Shown: positions 1 through 6,813, counted from the first letter of the stretch. The stretch: DNA of 11,115 nucleotides from Streptococcaceae bacterium (GCA_009779335.1 WREM01000021.1:1-11115); one strand, 5' to 3'. Numbers and translations: made by a program. Notes: a model not told the origin generated them from the sequence alone.

Positions 1-458
1 CCCAATTCTCCTCCTAACAAGCGTTCAAAAGAAGTCAAGTTTTTTGATAAATTGGAAAGTTCAAGTGAATATTCAGAAAGGAGGCGAAAAGCGACAACAA
101 AGAGGTAATCCCCTCCATAAACAGCAGTCTCTACACCGTATTGGTGTGAGACGGTAGGGAGATTGCGACGTGTTTCAGCCTTATCAATGACATCATCATG
201 GATAAGTGTAGCAGTATGAAAGATTTCAACAGCGGCAGCTAAAGCAATCTTTTCTTTTTCAGATAAGTCGGTAAAATCAGAAAACAGCAACAAATAAGCG
301 GGACGAAGCATCTTCCCACCTGCGTTAAACAAATCAAGAATGGCTGATTTGATGTTCCCGCTTTTCAAATTAATGTGTGATTTCATCATCGCTTTGACTT
401 GATTTAACTGAGAATTAAGATTTGGATAATCTTCCCAAATAGTGTCTTTTATGTCCAT
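1..458 (-). CDS. dmkB: Polyprenyl diphosphate synthase (DmkB/HepT-like), 5' part only
   Basis: This is the N-terminal 152 codons of an all-alpha trans-isoprenyl diphosphate synthase; the rest lies beyond the left edge. I read it by translating the minus strand from the ATG at 458. Visible motifs are GGKMLRP (residues 47-53) and the first aspartate-rich motif LIHDDVID (residues 85-92, DDxxD = 88-92), followed by the RR pair at 97-98 that normally binds diphosphate. The second aspartate-rich motif would be outside the window. The family condenses isopentenyl diphosphate onto an allylic primer to make the prenyl tail of menaquinone. The start overlaps the end of the upstream Gx-transporter gene by 10 bases, so the two are probably co-translated. 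The symbol dmkB is assigned from the neighbouring eetA/eetB-like genes; ispB/hepT/preA are equally usable names. The product chain length cannot be told from this fragment. Confidence 0.9.
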   Translation of the reverse strand, partial: MDIKDTIWEDYPNLNSQLNQVKAMMKSHINLKSGNIKSAILDLFNAGGKMLRPAYLLLFSDFTDLSEKEKIALAAAVEIFHTATLIHDDVIDKAETRRNLPTVSHQYGVETAVYGGDYLFVVAFRLLSEYSLELSNLSKNLTSFERLLGGEL

Positions 459-979
459 TGTTTACTTTCTTTTGTGAATAAATCGTTAACTTGCTTGATG
501 CGATGAATGAGCATATTTCCTCCAATGCCGATGACAAAACCTGCTAATAGACCAAAGAAGGCAAGCCAAGGCAGATAAAGCATGACAGTTGGAGTTTTTG
601 CAAATAAACTTGCCGTAGCTAATTGCCCAAGATTATGGAAGAAGCCACCTACAACAGAAACTCCAATGAGAGAAACCAGCTTAGGTCCTAGTGCTTTCAT
701 GGCATACATGAACAGCAAGCTAAGTATTCCTCCTGCAGCAGAGTAAATAAAAACAGAAAATCCTGTGAACAGAGCAGTGATAAGGAGACGCAACACTTGC
801 ATGGTCCAGACCTTACGCCAGTCGAGAGTAAAAATAGCAATAACCATAACCAAATTTGCCAGTCCCATCTTAGCTCCGGGAGCAAAGGCATAGAAAGAAG
901 GAAGCATATTTTCAAATATACCCATGACGACTGCGATAGCTGTCAAAATCGCAATATAGATGTTTTCCCTGAATCTCAT
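449..979 (-). CDS. eetB: Gx transporter family membrane protein (EetB-like; 'heptaprenyl diphosphate synthase component I')
   Basis: This is a 176-residue, very hydrophobic protein with about five to six membrane segments and a short basic C-terminal tail. The pattern FAPGAKMGLANLV (about residues 32-44) and the later glycine-rich GFFHNLGQL (about 112-120) are typical of the Gx transporter/Hpre_diP_synt_I family (PF07456). The family name 'heptaprenyl diphosphate synthase component I' is historical; these proteins look like S-component-type membrane proteins. In Listeria and Lactiplantibacillus the homologue next to a NusG-II protein and a prenyl synthase is called EetB and is part of flavin-based extracellular electron transfer. 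The start codon overlaps the upstream stop as ATGA (979-976), and the gene's 3' end overlaps the prenyl synthase start, so the three form one transcription unit. Direct biochemical function is not established. Confidence 0.88.
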   Translation of the reverse strand: MRFRENIYIAILTAIAVVMGIFENMLPSFYAFAPGAKMGLANLVMVIAIFTLDWRKVWTMQVLRLLITALFTGFSVFIYSAAGGILSLLFMYAMKALGPKLVSLIGVSVVGGFFHNLGQLATASLFAKTPTVMLYLPWLAFFGLLAGFVIGIGGNMLIHRIKQVNDLFTKESKQWT

Positions 980-1362
980 GCTTGATAATCTACTCCTGTA
1001 TTACTTTTCCCACTGATGATCTCAATGACCAGCTTATGGGGAAGACAAACAATAGTCTCTCCTGTTTTTGAAATGGCTCCACGCTGAACATCAATCTGAT
1101 CTTTACAGTTTGCCTTTATGACTTGGATACTGTGATTTTTGACTTGAATCTCATTATAATCTCCATCACTGCTTTTATAAGTCCATGTCTGATTTTTATT
1201 CAAATCAAAATCTTTGATGACTTGCCCATTTACTCTTAATTGAGCAAGAGAACCTGTTTGGTTATTAGCCAAAAGAAAAAAAACAGAAAAAGAAGACAGA
1301 AAAAGAAGCAAGATAATGATAATGTCTAAAGGCTTGATTTTAATTGCTTTGAGGAATTTCAT
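976..1362 (-). CDS. eetA: NusG domain II-containing protein (EetA-like)
   Basis: This is a membrane-anchored protein with one N-terminal hydrophobic helix (the run PLDIIIILLLFLSSFSVFFL, roughly residues 11-30 from the chosen start) and a small beta-rich NusG domain II (PF07009). The domain ends in the typical GETIVCLPHKLVIEI stretch. In many homologues the domain holds a CPD..C pattern; here the region reads NCKDQIDVQRG, so the second cysteine is an aspartate. An upstream in-frame ATG exists at 1401, but I prefer the ATG at 1362. It gives a normal basic-then-hydrophobic signal anchor (MKFLKAIKIKP), and the extra 13 codons would overlap the best promoter -10. Neither start has a convincing Shine-Dalgarno sequence. 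Downstream it overlaps the Gx-transporter gene by 4 bases. The EetA label is by family and context. Confidence 0.82.
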   Translation of the reverse strand: MKFLKAIKIKPLDIIIILLLFLSSFSVFFLLANNQTGSLAQLRVNGQVIKDFDLNKNQTWTYKSSDGDYNEIQVKNHSIQVIKANCKDQIDVQRGAISKTGETIVCLPHKLVIEIISGKSNTGVDYQA

Positions 1363-1369
1363 TACCTTT

Positions 1370-1380
1370 ATGATAGCACA
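1370..1380 (-). promoter_or_regulatory. Candidate extended -10 promoter for the eetA-eetB-dmkB unit
   Basis: The minus strand shows TGTGCTATCAT, an extended -10 (TGn plus TATCAT at 1375-1370). The -35 region is weak (ATGACC at 17 bp). Transcription would start at about 1363-1362, right at the preferred start codon of the NusG-II gene, so the mRNA could be leaderless or nearly so. The galU terminator just upstream makes a separate promoter here necessary. Confidence 0.45.
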
Positions 1381-1420
1381 AATTAATGAAAAGGTCATCA
1401 ATTATCATATATAAATGAGT

Positions 1421-1446
1421 AAAACAAAAAGGATTTAATCCTTTTT
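1421..1446 (-). terminator. Intrinsic terminator of gpsA-galU, containing the galU stop codon
   Basis: Positions 1426-1446 form a perfect inverted repeat (AAAAAGGATT, one central base, AATCCTTTTT). On the minus strand it ends in TTTTTGTTTT. The galU stop TAA (1437-1435) lies in the centre of the hairpin. Confidence 0.75.
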
Positions 1447-2346
1447 ACTTTTATCTAATTCTTTAGCTTTTTGGACAATATATTTTTCAAGAGCTTTCTT
1501 GATTTGTGGATGGTTAAGTCCGTATTCGATGGTAGTTTCTACAAATCCAAATTTATCCCCCACATCATAGCGTTTCCCAGTAAATTGATGAGCAAAGACA
1601 CGTTGAGTTTTATTGAGCGTTTCGATAGCATCTGTCAGTTGAATTTCGTTCCCTGCACCCGGTTTTTGAGTTTCAAGAATCCCGAAAATCTCAGGTGTAA
1701 GAAGATAACGGCCAATGATTGCTAAATCAGATGGAGCATCTGCAACCTCAGGTTTTTCAACAAATTTTGAAACGTTGAATAGTCCTTTTTCAACTTCCGA
1801 TTCAGGATCAATGATTCCGTATTTATCAACATCTTCATGAGGCACTTGCATAACCGCAATGGTAGAAGCTTGAGTTTTATTGTAGTTGTCAATGAGTTCT
1901 TTTGTTAAAGGCTCGCCTTCACCTAGGATGTTCATTAGATCATCCCCCAGCATAACAACGAAAGGTTCATCTCCAACAAAGGCTTTGGCTTGAAGAACAG
2001 CGTGTCCAAGACCGAGTGGATGACTCTGACGAATGAAATGAAGGTTAATATCAGTTGTTTCTTCAACTAATTTAAGAAGCTCTTTCTTCCCTTTACTTTC
2101 AAGGTTTTGTTCGAGTTCAAAGTTGGAATCAAAATGGTCCTCGATAGAACGTTTGGCTTTACCTGTGACGATAAGAATATCTTCAATTCCAGATTTGAGA
2201 GCCTCCTCAACGATGAATTGAATGGTTGGTTTATCAACGATAGGTAACATTTCTTTTGCGATAGCTTTTGTCGCTGGGAGGAAACGAGTCCCTAGACCTG
2301 CAGCAGGAATGATTGCTTTTCTTACTTTTTTGATTTCTTTTGTCAT
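1435..2346 (-). CDS. galU: UTP--glucose-1-phosphate uridylyltransferase
   Basis: This makes UDP-glucose from UTP and glucose-1-phosphate in the cytoplasm, the precursor for cell-wall glycopolymers, exopolysaccharide and glycolipids and for the Leloir pathway. The 303-residue length is normal. The nucleotidyl-transferase signature is at the N-terminus: AAGLGTRFLPATK (about residues 15-27) with KEMLPIVDKP following. LGDDL (about 133-137) holds the metal/nucleotide aspartate, and NEIQLTDAI lies toward the C-terminus. The minus-strand start has a good Shine-Dalgarno (TAGGAG) located just after the gpsA stop codon. Only 9 bases separate the genes, so translation and transcription with gpsA are expected. 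The streptococcal homologue is also called hasC or cap4C. Confidence 0.97.
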   Translation of the reverse strand: MTKEIKKVRKAIIPAAGLGTRFLPATKAIAKEMLPIVDKPTIQFIVEEALKSGIEDILIVTGKAKRSIEDHFDSNFELEQNLESKGKKELLKLVEETTDINLHFIRQSHPLGLGHAVLQAKAFVGDEPFVVMLGDDLMNILGEGEPLTKELIDNYNKTQASTIAVMQVPHEDVDKYGIIDPESEVEKGLFNVSKFVEKPEVADAPSDLAIIGRYLLTPEIFGILETQKPGAGNEIQLTDAIETLNKTQRVFAHQFTGKRYDVGDKFGFVETTIEYGLNHPQIKKALEKYIVQKAKELDKSKKD

Positions 2347-2355
2347 TATAATCTC

Positions 2356-3375
2356 CTAATTACTAAATTCATTTTCATCACGGCTCTCACGACGCATGAT
2401 TTCTAAGATACCTTCTTTAATATCAAGCCCTTGATAAAGCACTTTGTAAATGGTTTCTGTGATGGGCATCTCAATCTTCAAGTCTTGAGCAAGTTCCCAT
2501 GCCGCTTTGGTGGTTGAAACTCCTTCAATGACCATACCCATATTACGTTCTACATCTTCAAGTTTTTGACCTTGACCGATTTGATTTCCTGCTCTCCAGT
2601 TACGAGAATGGATAGAAGTTCCAGTAACGATGAGATCCCCTACACCTGACAGCCCACTATAAGTCATAGGTTCAGCTCCCATGGCGACACCTAGTCGAGT
2701 GATTTCAGCAAGCCCACGAGTGATGATGGCAGCTTTAGCATTATCTCCATAACCAAGACCGTGCAAAGCCCCAGCCCCCACAGCAATGATATTCTTCAAT
2801 GCTCCTGCAGTTTCAACTCCTATAACGTCAGTATTAGCATAAAGACGCATATAATCATTTGAAAAAAGCTTTTGAGCATAACGGGCATCTTCCATATTTT
2901 TAGAAGCAGAGGAGATGAGTGTAATATCACGGACAATGGTCTCCTCAGCATGAGAAGGACCAGATACAACTACGATTTCACTGCGTAATTCACTAGGGAT
3001 TTCCTCTTCAAGAATGGTAGAAATACGCTCATGAGTGATTTGTTCTAGACCTTTTGAAGCGTGCATAATGATAACTTTATGGTCAAGAATTTCTGCCACT
3101 TGCTTAGCGACAAGGCGGGTGACTTTAGTAGGCACAACGAATAATAGAGCATCTACATCATCAATGGCTTGAGCTAAATCTGTGTAAGCGGTGATTTTAT
3201 CACTGATAACGATGTCTTTGAAATAAGAAGTATTCGTATGATAAGTATTGATTTCTTCGATTTGTTTAACATTATTCCCCCAAATGCGTACCTGATGACC
3301 GTTGTCATTAAGAACCTGAGAAAGTGCCGTCCCCCATGAACCAGGTCCAAGAACAGCAATTTTTTGTGGATTCAT
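2356..3375 (-). CDS. gpsA: Glycerol-3-phosphate dehydrogenase [NAD(P)+]
   Basis: This reduces dihydroxyacetone phosphate to sn-glycerol-3-phosphate, the backbone for phospholipids and lipoteichoic acid. From the ATG at 3375 it is 339 residues, the usual length. The Rossmann motif is VLGPGSWGTAL (residues 8-18), the conserved substrate-pocket segment HASKGLE is at 105-111, and the catalytic lysine of GALKNIIAVG is at about 194. GDNAKAAIITRG (210-221) is the classic C-terminal-domain signature. The reading frame is open for 22 more codons upstream to an ATG at 3441. However, the 3375 start has a strong Shine-Dalgarno (AAGGAGG) at correct spacing and matches the family N-terminus, so the longer form is rejected. 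It is first gene of the gpsA-galU pair. Confidence 0.97.
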   Translation of the reverse strand: MNPQKIAVLGPGSWGTALSQVLNDNGHQVRIWGNNVKQIEEINTYHTNTSYFKDIVISDKITAYTDLAQAIDDVDALLFVVPTKVTRLVAKQVAEILDHKVIIMHASKGLEQITHERISTILEEEIPSELRSEIVVVSGPSHAEETIVRDITLISSASKNMEDARYAQKLFSNDYMRLYANTDVIGVETAGALKNIIAVGAGALHGLGYGDNAKAAIITRGLAEITRLGVAMGAEPMTYSGLSGVGDLIVTGTSIHSRNWRAGNQIGQGQKLEDVERNMGMVIEGVSTTKAAWELAQDLKIEMPITETIYKVLYQGLDIKEGILEIMRRESRDENEFSN

Positions 3376-3417
3376 CCATCTCCTCCTTGATATGAGTATA
3401 AAACCTATCCTTATTTT

Positions 3418-3446
3418 ATCATAAAGGAAAGTGAAAATCATGTCTG
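3418..3446 (-). promoter_or_regulatory. Candidate promoter for gpsA-galU
   Basis: On the minus strand CAGACA (3446-3441), 17 bp, then TATGAT (3423-3418). This gives a leader of about 36 nt before the gpsA ATG. The -35 is a partial match (3 of 6). It is divergent from the ABC-transporter promoter; the two -35 elements are nearly back to back. Confidence 0.45.
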
Positions 3447-3448
3447 AC

Positions 3449-3477
3449 TTGCAATATCATTTTAGAAGTTTTATAGT
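3449..3477 (+). promoter_or_regulatory. Candidate promoter for the ABC transporter operon
   Basis: TTGCAA (3449-3454), 17 bp, TATAGT (3472-3477). The predicted start of transcription is near 3484, about 40 nt before the chosen ATG. Confidence 0.55.
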
Positions 3478-3522
3478 TTAGATATATTTATTTTTAGAAA
3501 ATAAAAGAAAATGGGAAATAAT

Positions 3523-4149
3523 ATGGAATTGAAAAACTATACCTTAAAATTCAAAGATAGAGTACTATTGCAAAATGTTAATGTCGAATTTCATGCAGGA
3601 AAAATCAGTCATATCTTAGGAAAAAACGGGACAGGAAAATCTCAATTTGCAAAAGATTTGTTGCTTAATAAGCAAGGAAATTTCACGCAAGAAATTTCAA
3701 ATAACGTTTCCACTATTTCAAGTTTTTCTAATCTTCCCAGTGATTTAACTGTTGCAAGGCTTTATCGTCTTCTGCAGGGCAGATATAGTCAAGAAATGTT
3801 TTTGGAGCTATCTAGCCATCTGAATTTGGAGAATATTGATCAAAAATTAGTGATCAGAAAATTATCAGATGGGCAGAAACAAAAATTAAAGATTCTCTCG
3901 TTCTTCTTAGAAGATAAAGACATCATCATCTTAGATGAATTAACCAATACTTTAGATAAGGCTACAATAATTGAAATATATAAATTTTTAACGGAATATA
4001 TAGAAAAAAATCCCAAAAAACATATATTAAATATCACGCATGATTTATCTGATTTGACGAGAATATCAGGAGATTACTATCTGTTGGAAAATTTGAATAT
4101 AGAAAAAATTGATGATGTGGAAGAAGTAAAGAAGAGGTATTTAGAATGA
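3523..4149 (+). CDS. ABC transporter ATP-binding protein, substrate unknown
   Basis: This is a small ABC ATPase of 208 residues (212 if the ATG at 3511 is used). Numbering from the 3511 start, Walker A is GKNGTGKS (37-44), the signature is LSDGQ (118-122), Walker B is IIILDE (138-143), the D-loop region is TLD (147-149) and the switch histidine is ITHD (H177). The usual Q-loop glutamine is not seen: the segment between Walker A and the helical domain reads STISSFSNLPSDLTV. I favour the ATG at 3523 because it begins the normal first strand (MELKNYTLKF) and has GGGA a few bases upstream; 3511 has no Shine-Dalgarno at all. The gene overlaps the permease start by 4 bases (ATGA). The pair resembles small ABC-2 exporters, some of which give peptide or antibiotic self-protection, but nothing here fixes the substrate. 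Confidence 0.88.
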   Translation: MELKNYTLKFKDRVLLQNVNVEFHAGKISHILGKNGTGKSQFAKDLLLNKQGNFTQEISNNVSTISSFSNLPSDLTVARLYRLLQGRYSQEMFLELSSHLNLENIDQKLVIRKLSDGQKQKLKILSFFLEDKDIIILDELTNTLDKATIIEIYKFLTEYIEKNPKKHILNITHDLSDLTRISGDYYLLENLNIEKIDDVEEVKKRYLE

Positions 4150-4871
4150 TAAAATCAGAATTTGAAAAAACAATAGCAAATAAATTCTTGTACATTTTAA
4201 TTATTGTCCTTTTATTGATGTATGGTTTAGGCTATATTATGCCTATGAGTCTTGATAAGGTACATAGCTTGGCTTATCGTCCTTTATTATCAAGCATTTA
4301 TACAGTTTTCACACAGTTTGGACCTATGATGTTTCCTTTTCTAATTGCATATTCTATCAGTAAGGATTATAGCGACCGTACAGGGTTATTTTACCGTTCA
4401 CTAGGGATAAATAGCCTGAAATATATAATCAGCAAACTGACTGTTTTTGCAATGGAGCTTGCAGGAATTGTCTTGATTTATAATTTTATATTATCTTTAA
4501 TTTATCACGACTTTTCAGCCTATATTCAGATGAGTTTATTATTCACGATTGTTGGATTATCTACATTTTGTCTTGTCAGTTTGCTTTCTTTGATTTTCTC
4601 CAGTTTAATTCTAGCCATTAGAAGTTCATTATTTATATGGATATTGAGTATCGTAGTTGCACAAGCCGGAGGGATATTGCAAAAAATAGCTTTCTTTGAT
4701 TCTTCTACTTCATTTCATCAAAAAGTAAGTGTCTATTTGGATAGTAACTATCTAATTATACAGGATGGATTTTGGACACCAATTTTATACATTATAGTTG
4801 TTATCTGTATCACATTAATTCTCAGTAAACTATTTAATTGCAGATTTTTCAGATTAGGTGTAGAAGGATAA
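4146..4871 (+). CDS. ABC-2-type permease subunit, substrate unknown
   Basis: This is a 241-residue integral membrane protein with about six hydrophobic helices (around residues 12-32, 50-70, 93-115, 125-155, 158-176 and 208-228) and no signal peptide or extracellular domain. The short cytoplasmic N-terminus (MIKSEFEKT) before the first helix is typical of ABC-2/bacteriocin-immunity-type permeases. The SISKDYSDRTG segment (about 69-79) after helix 2 corresponds to the coupling region of this fold. It is translationally coupled to the ATPase (4-base overlap) and is the last gene of the operon. Both genes look richer in A+T than the flanking gpsA and nagA genes (by eye), which fits an accessory insertion between housekeeping genes. 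I do not recognise a specific family member. Confidence 0.8.
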   Translation: MIKSEFEKTIANKFLYILIIVLLLMYGLGYIMPMSLDKVHSLAYRPLLSSIYTVFTQFGPMMFPFLIAYSISKDYSDRTGLFYRSLGINSLKYIISKLTVFAMELAGIVLIYNFILSLIYHDFSAYIQMSLLFTIVGLSTFCLVSLLSLIFSSLILAIRSSLFIWILSIVVAQAGGILQKIAFFDSSTSFHQKVSVYLDSNYLIIQDGFWTPILYIIVVICITLILSKLFNCRFFRLGVEG

Positions 4872-4882
4872 AACAAAAAAAT

Positions 4883-4909
4883 TTCAAAAGAGAGTTTTTC
4901 TTTTTGAAT
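4883..4909 (+). terminator. Weak hairpin after the ABC operon
   Basis: TTCAAAAGA (4883-4891) pairs with TCTTTTTGAA with one bulge. It lacks a proper U-tract downstream on the plus strand. On the minus strand it is followed by ATTTTTTT, but no minus-strand gene uses it. It may only attenuate. Confidence 0.3.
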
Positions 4910-4924
4910 CAGTATATACCAATT
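4907..4924. promoter_or_regulatory. NagR/DasR-like (GntR family) operator upstream of nagA
   Basis: AATCAGTATATACCAATT is a palindrome with a perfect GTATATAC core and AAT/ATT outer triplets; two positions on each arm are mismatched. It resembles the dre boxes bound by GntR-family NagR/DasR (ATTGGTATAGACCAAT type). It ends two bases before the nagA -35 element, where a repressor would block RNA polymerase. Regulation by glucosamine-6-phosphate or GlcNAc-6-phosphate is known for that regulator family; applying it here is inference. Confidence 0.55.
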
Positions 4925-4926
4925 TA

Positions 4927-4955
4927 TTGATTTTTCTTTTCTCCTATGCTACAAT
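4927..4955 (+). promoter_or_regulatory. nagA promoter
   Basis: TTGATT (4927-4932), 17 bp, TACAAT (4950-4955), with TGC immediately before the -10 (extended -10). The transcription start would be near 4962, with AAGGAG in front of the ATG at 4985. Confidence 0.75.
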
Positions 4956-4984
4956 CTAATTAAAAGAAATCAAGGAGAAAGACA

Positions 4985-6133
4985 ATGGACTATTACATTA
5001 AGGCTGACCAGTTTTATTATCCCTATGAGATAAAAAAGGGAGGCTATTTGCAAATCATTGATGGGAAATTTGGAGAATGGACAGAGCAAGTACCTAATAA
5101 TACTGAAATTATTGATTATTCAGGGAAATCTGTTGCTCCCGGTCTTGTAGAAACGCATATTCATGGATTTAATGGTGCAGATGTACAGGATGCAGATGTC
5201 AAGGGAATCATGGAAACTATGAGTGAAGGACTACTTTCAGCTGGAGTAACCTCTTGGCTTCCCAGTCCACTTACTGCCGATCATGAACAGCTCAAAGAAA
5301 TCTGTGAAGTCATTGGACAACATCATAATCAAGCAAAAGGAGCAAAGATTCGGGGTATTTTCTTTGAAGGCCCCTTCTTTACAGAGGAGCACAAAGGAGC
5401 TCAAAACCCTAAATATATGCGAGATGCTGATATTGCTGAATTAGAAGAGTGGCAAAAGGCAGCTAATGGGATGTTAAAAAAGCTAGGACTTGCTCCAGAA
5501 CGTAGTGGTTCAGAAGATTTCATCCGTAAAGCGACTGAATCTGGTGTAATCATTGCTTTAGGTCATTCTAATGCAACGTATAATGAAGCTGTCAAAGGAG
5601 TTGAAGCTGGTGCAACGATGTGGGTACATTCTTACAATGGAATGAGTGGACTCAATCATCGGGAACCGGGGATGGTAGGAGCCTTACTCAACACGCCTAA
5701 CACTTATGCAGAATTGATATGTGATGGTTATCATGTCCGTCCTGAAGCAGCAGAGATTGTCATGAAATTAAAGGGTGCTGATCATGTTGTAATGATTACT
5801 GATTCCATGCGTGGTGCAGGATTGGAAGACGGGGAATACACGCTTGGGGAATATACTGTAGAAGTGCGTGATGGTGCTGCATGGCTTCCTACGGGGAATT
5901 TAGCAGCTTCTACATTATTGCTCAAAGATGCTTTGAAAAATGTGATTGATTGGCAGATTGCTACACCTGCTCAAGCAGTAATGATGACCTCGCTCACACC
6001 CGCAAAATCAGTCAATATTGACCATGTTTGTGGGCAAATTAAAAGAGGACATGAGGCAGATTTTATCGTCTTAAACGAAGAGCATGAGTTAGAAGTGACC
6101 TACCTAGATGGTGTCAAACGATTTGAAAAATAA
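4985..6133 (+). CDS. nagA: N-acetylglucosamine-6-phosphate deacetylase
   Basis: This removes acetate from GlcNAc-6-phosphate to give glucosamine-6-phosphate, feeding amino sugars to glycolysis or back to cell-wall synthesis. The 382-residue length is normal for this amidohydrolase family. The metal-binding HxH is in ETHIHG (H58, H60), the metal/activating glutamate in FFEGPFF (E128), GHSNATYNEA has H194, HSYNGM has H215, and the catalytic aspartate lies in ITDSMRGAG (D273). Substrate-contacting CDGYHV is at 246-251. The start has AAGGAG at good spacing. The gene stands alone between its own promoter and a downstream hairpin; nagB is not in the window. Confidence 0.97.
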   Translation: MDYYIKADQFYYPYEIKKGGYLQIIDGKFGEWTEQVPNNTEIIDYSGKSVAPGLVETHIHGFNGADVQDADVKGIMETMSEGLLSAGVTSWLPSPLTADHEQLKEICEVIGQHHNQAKGAKIRGIFFEGPFFTEEHKGAQNPKYMRDADIAELEEWQKAANGMLKKLGLAPERSGSEDFIRKATESGVIIALGHSNATYNEAVKGVEAGATMWVHSYNGMSGLNHREPGMVGALLNTPNTYAELICDGYHVRPEAAEIVMKLKGADHVVMITDSMRGAGLEDGEYTLGEYTVEVRDGAAWLPTGNLAASTLLLKDALKNVIDWQIATPAQAVMMTSLTPAKSVNIDHVCGQIKRGHEADFIVLNEEHELEVTYLDGVKRFEK

Positions 6134-6162
6134 AAAAAATTTGCTCATTGAGCTCTTTTTTA
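6132..6162 (+). terminator. Probable nagA terminator
   Basis: An A-run (6132-6139) is followed by GCTC-ATT-GAGC (6143-6153) and then TCTTTTTTATT. The GC stem is only 4 bp but is extended by A/T pairing. It overlaps the -35 element of the next gene's promoter. Confidence 0.5.
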
Positions 6163-6169
6163 TTATGAT
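6141..6169 (+). promoter_or_regulatory. Candidate promoter for the TMEM175-family gene
   Basis: TTGCTC (6141-6146), 17 bp, TATGAT (6164-6169). The leader is about 20 nt and contains the Shine-Dalgarno AGGAG (6186-6190), 5 bases before the ATG. Confidence 0.5.
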
Positions 6170-6195
6170 AGAGAAAATAAAGTTTAGGAGAAAAA

Positions 6196-6801
6196 ATGGT
6201 TTCAAAAGAACGCTTGGGTGGATTTATTGATGCGATAGTCGCGGTAGTGATGACAATCATGTTATTGGAATTTCACCCTCCACAATCAGGGAATATAATA
6301 GATTTCTTGAAAGAGAATTTAGTTTATCTGATTGCTTATACGCTCAGTTTCATCTATGTGACGACGTCATGGTTTAACCAACAGTATATGCTGAAAAATG
6401 CAGAAATAGTTACTCGCAAAATGTATATTGCAACGATGCTTTGGGTGCTTTCACTCAGCTTACTTCCTGTATTGGCAGCATGGACGGGTCGGACCATTAA
6501 TTTATTTGATGATTTTGGACTGCATTCACCTAAAGCTCCTGCCATGTTATTTATAGTGATGATTTACCTTTGGGGTATCTCCTACATTAATATGACGAGA
6601 GCTTATATAGCAGATAATCCTCAGGAAAAGTCAATAATTATACAAGAAATGGAGGTTTTCCAATGGCTTAAACATCCAATTTGGACGGTATCTATGATTT
6701 TTGGCTTCATCATTACTTACTTCTATCCTCCTTTTGTATTTATTTATACTGCAGGAGAGATGGTTTGGGCAATCATACAAAGCAGAAATAAAAGAGCCTA
6801 G
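6196..6801 (+). CDS. TMEM175/DUF1211 family membrane protein, putative potassium channel subunit
   Basis: This is a 201-residue protein with about five to six membrane helices. The first helix carries the family signature RxxxFxDxhxA: RLGGFIDAIVAVVMTIMLL at residues 6-24. Most homologues read FSD; here it is FID, so the serine is replaced while the arginine, phenylalanine and aspartate are kept. Prokaryotic TMEM175 proteins (PF06736) form tetrameric K+-permeable channels in which hydrophobic residues of this helix form the pore constriction. An alternative annotation is simply 'DUF1211 protein'. It has its own weak promoter and an AGGAG ribosome site. The stop codon lies inside the palindromic terminator shared with the convergent HAD gene. 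Confidence 0.85.
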   Translation: MVSKERLGGFIDAIVAVVMTIMLLEFHPPQSGNIIDFLKENLVYLIAYTLSFIYVTTSWFNQQYMLKNAEIVTRKMYIATMLWVLSLSLLPVLAAWTGRTINLFDDFGLHSPKAPAMLFIVMIYLWGISYINMTRAYIADNPQEKSIIIQEMEVFQWLKHPIWTVSMIFGFIITYFYPPFVFIYTAGEMVWAIIQSRNKRA

Positions 6802-6813
6802 GCTCTTTTATTT
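6786..6813. terminator. Bidirectional terminator, perfect 28-nt palindrome
   Basis: The left arm AAATAAAAGAGCCT (6786-6799) is exactly mirrored by the right arm. It contains the TMEM175-family stop (TAG, 6799-6801) and the HAD-gene stop (TAA on the minus strand, 6810-6808). It serves both convergent genes, with U-tracts on either strand. Confidence 0.9.

Noticed and set aside
3376..3441. 22-codon N-terminal extension of gpsA
   Set aside because: The start at 3375 has a strong Shine-Dalgarno and the family N-terminus; the extension overlaps the probable promoter.
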